Below are positions 1-6,700 of a stretch of 64,000 bases of DNA, in pieces. The notes under the pieces were generated by a model. The model worked only from the letters and a program-made list of their open reading frames with translations. It was not told the DNA's origin and searched no databases. The stretch lies in the NCBI RefSeq assembly GCF_029872155.1, contig NZ_JARXLA010000002.1:62001-126000 (forward strand), given 5' to 3'. The translations under genes and the position numbers were made by a program. Source of the DNA: Hyphomicrobium sp. D-2 (GTDB lineage Bacteria > Pseudomonadota > Alphaproteobacteria > Rhizobiales > Hyphomicrobiaceae). How positions within the stretch are numbered: position 1 is the first letter of the stretch; each line of letters opens with the position of its first letter.

Positions 1-234
1 TGTAATCGACAAGCTCTGACGTATCTTGCAGCCGAATTGGCGAGAATTGCGGATGCTCCGCCGGAGGAGTATTACGAAGTTCATGTCGCAGAAGAGATCA
101 ATCTTGTTGGTGCTTTTCCCCCCAACGTTTGGATCATCGACGAACGGCGACCTAGTGTAGAGGCGAGGAGCCAAGCGTACGAAGTGACTTTCATGCACGT
201 TACCGAAACGGATTTAGACCGCCTGAGAAAGTAA
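1..234 (+). CDS. 3' end of a small unknown protein, possibly Imm32-like
   Basis: The frame is open from the first base of the window to a TAA stop, so the gene begins upstream; a TTG at 37 is the first start-like codon inside the window. About 77 residues are visible. They are acidic, with the pattern ALTYLAAELARIAD followed by YYEVH and VWIIDE. This resembles the short Imm32-type immunity proteins (an L-x-x-LA-x-x-L helix followed by an acidic strand pair), but I cannot confirm that from one sequence. No toxin gene is visible in the window. The gene is followed by about 300 bases with no recognisable gene before the convergent stress-protein gene. Confidence 0.5.
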   Translation, partial: CNRQALTYLAAELARIADAPPEEYYEVHVAEEINLVGAFPPNVWIIDERRPSVEARSQAYEVTFMHVTETDLDRLRK

Positions 235-551
235 TCACTCCGACTATCGCCTGCACATCACTTTTTCCAGGCAACACGAGACGATCAGCAGCGGCACGAC
301 GTGCGCTCCGTCTACGTTGCTTTTGGACGTATGTGGAACTCATCGCAGCTGGTTTTCGACATCAGCTCGTTGAGCGTCGTTGCGGCCTCGCTGCCTAGTA
401 GCCCTGCCGCCATTTGCTCACGGGCAGACGCGCAGCAACACATAAGACGCTGCGCCGCGGGCTGGGCGGAGGGTCGTAATCCTCCGCACCATGAAGAACT
501 GTAACAGCCCAATCGCGTGCAACGCTTGCGCAGCGCTGTTGTCTGAGCGCC
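235..551. other. Intergenic stretch without a recognised gene
   Basis: This gap lies between two convergent genes. I see no convincing coding frame. The only structure noted is a 17-bp stretch (282-298) identical to the last codons of the neighbouring stress-protein gene (about 558-574), read on the minus strand as VPLLIV. It may be the tail of a decayed second stress-protein gene. Confidence 0.35.
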
Positions 552-989
552 TTAACGGACGATCAGCAGCGGCACAGCGGTTTGCGCCAGCACGCGTGAC
601 GCCTGGCTGCCAAGCATGAACTTGGCGATGCCGCGCCGGCCGTGTGATGACATGACGATCAGATCGCAGCCGAGGGCCTTCGCTTCCTCGACGATGCCTT
701 CGGCGGGATACTGATCCTTGATGTGCACGCCGTTGCATTGCACGCCCAAGCGCTCAGCTGCTTCCTGCACGCCGACAAGAATTTTCTCCGCGCCTGCAGC
801 CGCACCTCTTTCGTATTCCTCGATCGGGAATGAAACGGCCCATTCGCCGGAGACAGCGGCCGTCCATGGCTCCGTGACCGTAATCGCGGTCACCTTGGCG
901 TTCAGCGCCTTGGCCAGCGCCAAGCCCTGTTCGACGGCACGCTGCGCCAGTTCCGATCCGTCCGTGGCAATCAGAATGTGGGAATACAT
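552..989 (-). CDS. Universal stress protein (UspA family)
   Basis: The protein has 145 residues, one Usp domain, which is the family's usual single-domain size. The N-terminal strand MYSHILIATDGS and the C-terminal nucleotide-binding loop SSHGRRGIAKFMLGS followed by VPLLIVR are typical of ATP-binding Usp proteins. The ATG at 989 was chosen because GGAGCT lies just upstream and the Usp fold starts there; the frame extends upstream without family similarity. Usp proteins act in the cytoplasm in survival under starvation or stress; the exact role here is not inferable. It is a single gene, separated by about 300 bases from the fhc operon on the same strand. Confidence 0.9.
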   Translation of the reverse strand: MYSHILIATDGSELAQRAVEQGLALAKALNAKVTAITVTEPWTAAVSGEWAVSFPIEEYERGAAAGAEKILVGVQEAAERLGVQCNGVHIKDQYPAEGIVEEAKALGCDLIVMSSHGRRGIAKFMLGSQASRVLAQTAVPLLIVR

Positions 990-1233
990 CGGGAGCTCCA
1001 CTGATGAGGGCATTGCTGAGTGGTACTGCAACGCGAGCGCGGCTTAATGCGGCCGATGACCATTCATAGTCGGTTTTGCAGCATCGCCATTGCGCTGCAT
1101 CAAAACCGCTAGCAACAATCTTTCAACGAGTGGCATCGGCTCTCGCGCCTAAGTTGCTAACCCGATCTTCCCTAATGGTTTGCAACTGCGGCTCTGTGGA
1201 GGGACGCGGACGATGCAGGTCAGCCCAAAACAA
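990..1233. other. Intergenic region upstream of the stress-protein gene
   Basis: No coding frame is supported. It should hold the promoter of the minus-strand stress-protein gene, although no clear sigma-70 boxes could be picked out, and the downstream flank of the fhc operon terminator. Confidence 0.4.
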
Positions 1234-1268
1234 AAACTCCGGCGCTGGAGGCCCAGACACCGGAGTTT
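1234..1268 (-). terminator. Rho-independent terminator of the fhcBADC operon
   Basis: A 9-bp perfect outer stem (AAACTCCGG at 1234-1242 with CCGGAGTTT at 1260-1268) encloses an inner CTGG/CCAG stem. On the minus strand the hairpin is followed by TTGTTTTG. It lies 26 bases past the fhcC stop codon, as expected for the end of the operon. Confidence 0.85.
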
Positions 1269-1294
1269 GCATTTTCTAAATTGTGTGACGGGCG

Positions 1295-2104
1295 TTACGA
1301 GGTGATCAGCAACTCGCCCTTGCCGATGGTCGCCAGATCGCCGGCGAACTTGCGCACCTTGCCGGGCAATGCCTTGGGAGCGGCCGCGCCGAGCACGGAC
1401 GCCATGTAGCGCGAAAGAATGCGCAGGATTACGATGTCGTGGTCGCCGGCATCGGCGAAGGTCGGCAGCATGCGCTCAACCGACGGTCCGATCAGAGTGC
1501 CACGGCGCAGCAGCATGCCCGGATCGGTGCCGAAGCCAAGTTCCGTCCAGATTGTGCCGCCCACCATGCGCGAGCCGGCGAAGCTACCGCAGCGGCCGCG
1601 CACATAAATGGTGCCGCGACGCATACGATCGCCAGCGCGATCACCAGCATCGCCTTCGATGGCAATAAGGCCGCCGGTCATGCCGAACTTGTCGCCGGGG
1701 CTGAGGCCACCGACGAGAGAACCAGCCGAGCCCTTCACCAGAATTTCGCCACCGCTGATCCCGGAGCCGAGCAAGGCGCCTGCATCGCCGCGAATATCAA
1801 GACGGCCGCCACGCAGGTTGCGACCTGCGGACAGACCGACATCGCCTTCAACGATGACGGTGCCTTCCTTGAGATCGCTGCCGACGAAATCCATGCGGTT
1901 CGTCGCGCCTTCGATGCGAACGCTGTCGCCGGCCGAGCCGGAAACGGTGAACACATCGCCAAGCTTTAGGGTCTTGGTGGTGGTGCCAACGTTCAGCGCC
2001 ATCAGCTCGGACTGCGATAGTTCAGCAATCCGCTTCGGCGTCAGGTGGGAAAGGTTCAGCCGCTCGCTCGGGGCCGAATTGGCGCGGAAAGTAAGACCGC
2101 TCAT
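1295..2104 (-). CDS. fhcC: Formyltransferase/hydrolase complex subunit C
   Basis: This 269-residue protein matches formylmethanofuran dehydrogenase subunit C (FwdC/FmdC), with the repeated Gly-rich beta-helix pattern (GNLRGG, GGEILVKGSAG, GGLIAIEGDAG, GGTIYVRG) through residues 60-190. In methylotrophs the FhcABCD complex is cytoplasmic, moves formyl from H4MPT to methanofuran and hydrolyses it to formate; subunit C is a structural partner of FhcD and FhcA. Its ATG overlaps the fhcD stop by 4 bp, so the two are translationally coupled. It is the last gene of the operon, followed by a terminator. Confidence 0.96.
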   Translation of the reverse strand: MSGLTFRANSAPSERLNLSHLTPKRIAELSQSELMALNVGTTTKTLKLGDVFTVSGSAGDSVRIEGATNRMDFVGSDLKEGTVIVEGDVGLSAGRNLRGGRLDIRGDAGALLGSGISGGEILVKGSAGSLVGGLSPGDKFGMTGGLIAIEGDAGDRAGDRMRRGTIYVRGRCGSFAGSRMVGGTIWTELGFGTDPGMLLRRGTLIGPSVERMLPTFADAGDHDIVILRILSRYMASVLGAAAPKALPGKVRKFAGDLATIGKGELLITS

Positions 2105-3000
2105 GGCAGCAGCTCCCGAAGCTTGTAGTGGTATTGGCCCAGCTTGCCGCCGTAGTTGCCAGCGGTTATGCGCGTCACGCCCTTCGGTGCGCCCATGTCG
2201 AGCACGGTCTTCATGCCAACCTTCATCGCCTGGGCGACGGAGTCGGACGTGAGGCCGTCGATGACGATTTCCAGCACGGCAATCGTATCGGGTGCCAGCT
2301 CGCTCTTCACGCGGCCGCGCAGGGTGGGGCAGAACGCATCGTTGGTGGACGCGATGGCGCCGGCATACTTCGAGCCGACCTTCGAGCCCGAGCGCACGAT
2401 GCCGCCGGGGAACGGTGTGATGACATCCGCAACGCCGCCGATGGCCTCAACCGCAGCTTCAGCGGTTTCGAGCAGACCGACGCGATCATTACCGAGGATC
2501 AGGATGTTGCCGCCGCCGACAGCATCGGTGACGATGCCGGTGGTTTCCTCGATGACAAATTCACCATCCATCACCGGTACGCGCCAGTAACGGCTTTTGC
2601 CAAGGCGCTTGGAGGTCTGGAAGCCGTCGCCGAAGAAGCGCGGTCCCTGACCCAGGCCGATACGCTTCTTTGTATCGACGCCCGCGTAGCAGGCCGAACC
2701 GGGGCTGGTCAGTACGCACTGGCCAACGCGGGTCTTGAGCTGTGCGGCGGCCGATTCCGGCGAGAAGCCGAACAGCAGCACGCGCACGCCCGGACGTCCG
2801 TCCGGCGTTTCATCAGGCGAAAGCTCGCGGTCGATACCGACCTCAGCACCCGCGCCGATGACTGATGTGCCGAACCCGCTCATGGTGACCGCAGCAATGC
2901 GGGCCCATTTCATCGTGTCGGCGGTGATGATGACACCCGTGCCGGCCATGCCGAAGGCCTCGGCAAAGGTATCGTCGATTGCTATGCCGTTGACCTTCAT
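2101..3000 (-). CDS. fhcD: Formylmethanofuran:H4MPT formyltransferase (Fhc subunit D)
   Basis: The 299-residue protein corresponds in length and sequence to Ftr/FhcD. It begins MKVNGIAIDDTFAEAF and has the family segment TSPGSACYAG and a C-terminal MGAPKGVTRITAGNYGGKLG. It transfers the formyl group between formyl-H4MPT and the methanofuran amine, the first half-reaction of the Fhc complex. The start overlaps the end of fhcA by 4 bp and its stop overlaps the fhcC start by 4 bp, the standard arrangement of this operon in methylotrophic proteobacteria. No residue anomaly was noticed. Confidence 0.97.
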   Translation of the reverse strand: MKVNGIAIDDTFAEAFGMAGTGVIITADTMKWARIAAVTMSGFGTSVIGAGAEVGIDRELSPDETPDGRPGVRVLLFGFSPESAAAQLKTRVGQCVLTSPGSACYAGVDTKKRIGLGQGPRFFGDGFQTSKRLGKSRYWRVPVMDGEFVIEETTGIVTDAVGGGNILILGNDRVGLLETAEAAVEAIGGVADVITPFPGGIVRSGSKVGSKYAGAIASTNDAFCPTLRGRVKSELAPDTIAVLEIVIDGLTSDSVAQAMKVGMKTVLDMGAPKGVTRITAGNYGGKLGQYHYKLRELLP

Positions 3001-4664
3001 GACGACGTCCTGGCCCTCGTCGGCTGTACGATGATTTCACCCCGACCGCCGTCGATGATCTCGTCATCGGACAGGCGGAAGTTCTCCATACGCACCGTGT
3101 GATAGCGGTCGAAGTAGCTCTTGAGCGACTTCTCGATATCGCGGTTGTACTCGGGACGTGCAACGTGCGTAGCGCCGTTGACGACCTTGATGACCTTGCC
3201 GTCGCGGACGACCAGATCGCCGTTCTTGAACACCATCGCGGGCTTCTCGAACATGCGCTCGCGGTTGGAGTCTTCGTTGTAGACGGTGATGTCGGCACGG
3301 GCGCCCGGACCAACGTGGCCCAGATCCTTCAGGCCGAGGCTACGGGCAGGGCCGGCGCGCGTCATGATCGCAACTTCGTACATCGTATATTCGCGCTCCA
3401 GATGCGGCAGCGTCGAATACATCAGTGCGTCCGGATTAACGTGCAGCATCGTCTCACGACGGAAATCGCGATCCATCAGCAACCGGATGAGGTGCGGATA
3501 GGTATAGAACGGTGCGCCGTTCGGATGGTCGGTGGTCAGGAAGATGCGCCACGGATCATCGCACAGCAGGAAGGTCTCAAGACCGATGGCCCACTGCAGG
3601 GCGTGCACGAAGCTCTTGTCGCGGTAACGGAACGGCACAACACCGCAACCGGCGTCGCACTCGATGTCCATCACCACCCAACGCTTCGGATCGGCGTTCT
3701 TGGAGCCGACGTACTGGCGCATCGAGTCGCCCGAAGCCGTACAGGTGGCGCCGAACATGACCTGACCGACGTCGATCGAGATGTTGGGATACTTCTTCAG
3801 CAGCTCAGCGATCTGCACAGCACCAGACGAGAACTTGCGGTCGCCCTCGGTGGCATAGCTGTGGAACTGAATGTGCGTGAGATGCAGCGGCAGGCCCTCG
3901 GTGGCCTTGATGGTGGCGAGTGTCGTCTCGACGTTGCCGGGAATACCGAGGTTGCAACCGTGCACGTGCAGCGGATGGGTGACGCCCAGTTCCAGCAGGC
4001 CGCGCGCCAGCGTGAGGATGATGTCACGCGGCGTGACGCCGTAGTGAACATGCTGCTCATCGAGGTCGAGCTTGCGCTGGTTGAACTTGAACGCGCTGAT
4101 GCCGCCGGGGTTCACCACCTTCATGGCGATGGCCTGCGAGGCATGCATCGTCCAGGCGATGTAGTCCTTGATGAACTCGAAGTCCTGCTTTTCAGCCATC
4201 GAGCGCAACAGGAAGTCGTCGCTGCCGAGCATCACGAACGCGCCCTTGTCGAGCAGCGGCGTGTCGCCCATTTCCATGTGGGCCTGGCGGGCGTTGGCCG
4301 GCAGCATCGCCGGTTCGAACGCCGCCGTGTAGCCCATCTCGGCGTAACGATAGCCGGTGATCATCGTCGAAGGCGTGGCGTAACCGGTGCCTGCACGGGT
4401 GATTTCCGTGTGGGCGACTTCGTCCTTGAAATGATCTTCGGGCAGAAGCGTGCGGGCGATCGTCACCTTGCCGCCACCGATGTGCGTGTGCGGATCGATG
4501 GCGCCAGCCATCACCACCTTGCCACGGACATCATATTCCTGGTCGACACGGGCATTCGGATCAGCGGCGACGATACGTCCGTCACGGACGTAGATGTCGC
4601 GCACCTCACCATTCACGTTGTTTGCGGGGTCGTAGACCTTGCCGCCGGTCAGCTTGATCATCAT
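2997..4664 (-). CDS. fhcA: Formyltransferase/hydrolase complex subunit A (formylmethanofuran hydrolase)
   Basis: The 555-residue protein is an amidohydrolase-superfamily member related to archaeal FwdA/FmdA. The metal-binding HTH motif (DPHTHIGGG, His59 and His61) follows the N-terminal beta domain, and a Lys-containing segment ISAFKFNQ is present. FhcA releases formate from formylmethanofuran, which may carry a polyglutamate tail. Two consecutive ATG codons mark the start; either could be used. It is 17 bp downstream of fhcB and overlaps fhcD by 4 bp. The metal-binding motif is intact, so the hydrolase activity can be expected. Confidence 0.96.
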   Translation of the reverse strand: MMIKLTGGKVYDPANNVNGEVRDIYVRDGRIVAADPNARVDQEYDVRGKVVMAGAIDPHTHIGGGKVTIARTLLPEDHFKDEVAHTEITRAGTGYATPSTMITGYRYAEMGYTAAFEPAMLPANARQAHMEMGDTPLLDKGAFVMLGSDDFLLRSMAEKQDFEFIKDYIAWTMHASQAIAMKVVNPGGISAFKFNQRKLDLDEQHVHYGVTPRDIILTLARGLLELGVTHPLHVHGCNLGIPGNVETTLATIKATEGLPLHLTHIQFHSYATEGDRKFSSGAVQIAELLKKYPNISIDVGQVMFGATCTASGDSMRQYVGSKNADPKRWVVMDIECDAGCGVVPFRYRDKSFVHALQWAIGLETFLLCDDPWRIFLTTDHPNGAPFYTYPHLIRLLMDRDFRRETMLHVNPDALMYSTLPHLEREYTMYEVAIMTRAGPARSLGLKDLGHVGPGARADITVYNEDSNRERMFEKPAMVFKNGDLVVRDGKVIKVVNGATHVARPEYNRDIEKSLKSYFDRYHTVRMENFRLSDDEIIDGGRGEIIVQPTRARTSS

Positions 4665-4681
4665 AGCGCGGGGCTCACGTC

Positions 4682-6037
4682 TTAAAGGGCGGCTTCAATG
4701 GCAGCCAACACATCGGCTGAACTCGGCAACTGCGAGCGCCCAAGGTTTTGCATTGGCAACGAGACGACGTTGTCGCAACGGACCATCTGGCCGGTGTGGT
4801 CGATACCCGGCGTGCCGACGGGGATGTAAACCGTTGGCGGCTGAGCGAGGCGAAGGCCTGGGGTGCCAAGCACAACGGTGGGCACTGCGGTCTGCGGCAG
4901 GCCAATGTCGGTGCCGATAGAAGCAACCCACATCAGCATGTCACCCTCACCGTCGGTGAGCATGCGTGCGATGTTGTAGCGGTTGGCGTCATACTCAGGC
5001 GCGCCGCTGGCGAAGCTGACACGCAGAGGATAGCCGGTCTGCCATGTGCAGGTGGAGGCTGCGCTCGGTGCGCCTTCGTTGCCGCCAAGCGACAAGCCCG
5101 CGAAGCGCGTGGTGGTGTTCAGTTCGCGCACGATCTCCGTCATCATGTGCACGGTGAGGTCGGCTTCCGGCATGCTGAGTGCAGGCGGCGACCAGACAAG
5201 AACGCCATAGTTGGCGGCCTTGAACTTCTCGGCCACCTTCTCGATGTCGGCGCGCTTGACGCCGGCAATCTCATCCCCGGACGAGCCGAGGAACGAAGCC
5301 AGCAGGCTGTTGCGCTTGACCTCTTCACCGCCGGACGAGATCGGATGACCACGCACGATGGCGGAGATAGCAGCCAGCACCTCAGGGATACGATCCTTGG
5401 CGGCGGGAAGGGTGATGACTTCCTTGATGCGCGGACCGGTTGCGGCGGAGGTGTCGAGACCTTCGCCGATGAAGATCACTGTGCGCTTGCCGCCGAGGCT
5501 TTCGAACATTGTCTCGTCGGGCGTCACGATGCGATCGAAGAAGCGGCCATGCAGCTTGTGGATGTCGCTGCCGACGATGACGAAGAGATCGGCGCGGTTA
5601 CGCGTTTCGGTCAGCGTCGACATGATCCAGCCGCTCGTCTGCACGACGCGGAAGTTGCGATACTGGCCTTCGCTGAGCGCGTGATCGACAACGCCGCCGG
5701 TGCGGTCGGCGATGGAGAGCATCGCGCGGGCGTTGGCAACGTCACCGGCCATACCGCCGTACAGCGGCAGCTTGGCGCCACGTACGATTTCGGCAGCGGC
5801 TTTCACGGCCTCTTCCAGGCTCGCTTCCGAACCGCGGATGAGCGGTTTGGCTGCGGGAAGCGGACGCTGGAAGCCGGCGGTTGCGCGCGGGCAGCCATTG
5901 TTGACCTTCAACGTCGAACCGGTGCGCGTGATCTGCAGGTCATCACAAAGGAGGCCGCAGAAGGGACAGGTGACGTTGTTGTAGATGTGGGTACCTGTGG
6001 GTTCGCCTGAGCGGTCACCCTCAGCCTGTGCTGTCAT
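4682..6037 (-). CDS. fhcB: Formyltransferase/hydrolase complex subunit B
   Basis: This is the homologue of the molybdopterin-binding subunit FwdB/FmdB; in methylotrophs FhcB is thought to have lost the redox role and to serve as a structural partner of FhcA. The ATG at 6037 (451 residues) was preferred because AAGGAGA lies about 10 bases upstream; the frame extends 12 residues further. The N-terminal cysteine pattern C24-x2-C27-x3-C31 with C49 is that of an Fe-S ligand set and is kept here. Later segments (LFVIVGSDIHKLHGRFFDR, PTVVLGTPG) match the family. It is the first gene of the fhc operon. Confidence 0.95.
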   Translation of the reverse strand: MTAQAEGDRSGEPTGTHIYNNVTCPFCGLLCDDLQITRTGSTLKVNNGCPRATAGFQRPLPAAKPLIRGSEASLEEAVKAAAEIVRGAKLPLYGGMAGDVANARAMLSIADRTGGVVDHALSEGQYRNFRVVQTSGWIMSTLTETRNRADLFVIVGSDIHKLHGRFFDRIVTPDETMFESLGGKRTVIFIGEGLDTSAATGPRIKEVITLPAAKDRIPEVLAAISAIVRGHPISSGGEEVKRNSLLASFLGSSGDEIAGVKRADIEKVAEKFKAANYGVLVWSPPALSMPEADLTVHMMTEIVRELNTTTRFAGLSLGGNEGAPSAASTCTWQTGYPLRVSFASGAPEYDANRYNIARMLTDGEGDMLMWVASIGTDIGLPQTAVPTVVLGTPGLRLAQPPTVYIPVGTPGIDHTGQMVRCDNVVSLPMQNLGRSQLPSSADVLAAIEAAL

Positions 6038-6700
6038 TCGGTGCAGTCTCCTTCGGGGGCCGCAAATAAGCACGGACGTCCCGCCAAAACAACACTTGTA
6101 CTAATGCGGCGGTTTGACGGATCGGCGACAATTGCGGGTAAATGCCAGCGCTTATGTTTTTTGATGCTACGACTGACTCATTACGTTCGCAGATACACGC
6201 TGAAATTCGCAACGCAAAGCCTTCTTTTCAGAACGGACCGGAACGCAAAAAATCTGACGTATGCCGTTCGCGATCGCACACGCTGCGCGGCCAGGTTTTC
6301 CAACCCTATTGGGTAGGAAAGCGCGACTCCGACCGAAGGCCCGATGCGTCCTGAAACCGGCGGCTGATTCGCCAGTTTTCGAGCCACATTTCATATGCTT
6401 CCGGCGTCCTAGCGTTTGGCATGGGTTTCCAGACTGAATATCGGGGTCGATAGCGGCATCGCGAATGCTGATTGTGCGCTGCAAAAAAATAACTTCAGTG
6501 CATGTGGCAAGTGGCGCGAGACGGCCCATCATTGCAACTTTACTGCAGCATTTCAGTTCCTGAGCGCACGCACGGGCGCCGCGCCAGACGGAACATCACG
6601 GCATCAACTTACCGTCAGAGTGCGGGCAGGAACGTGGATTCGTTGCTATTCTGTGCGTGCGACGACGCATTTTTCCCGGCCATCGGCGCATCGGGAAGGG
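6038..6700. other. Divergent regulatory region between fhcB and the XoxF-like gene
   Basis: About 660 bases separate two divergent operons with no supported gene. The region is less GC-rich than its flanks, with several A and T runs. It contains a compact inverted repeat at 6297-6320 (listed separately). A continuous frame runs through 6416-6700 into the dehydrogenase, but its residues look neither like a signal peptide nor like the family, so it is taken as non-coding. Confidence 0.5.
6297..6320. promoter_or_regulatory. 24-bp inverted repeat, candidate operator or hairpin
   Basis: TTTCC-A-ACCC-TATT-GGGT-A-GGAAA: two 5+4-base arms around a TATT centre with one opposed A/A on each side. It is exactly symmetric and lies about 260 bases from fhcB and 380 bases from the XoxF-like start. 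No U-run follows on either strand, so it looks more like a protein-binding dyad than a terminator. The bound regulator is unknown. Confidence 0.45.

Noticed and set aside
3099-4685. A 528-codon open frame on the plus strand, antisense to fhcA
   Set aside because: It is a mirror frame of the well-supported fhcA gene on the other strand; it has no family similarity and a residue composition typical of reverse-frame translation of a GC-rich gene.
6416-6700. N-terminal extension of the XoxF-like protein by 95 codons
   Set aside because: The residues lack a signal peptide pattern and family similarity; a good start with purine-rich ribosome site lies at 6701 or 6713.
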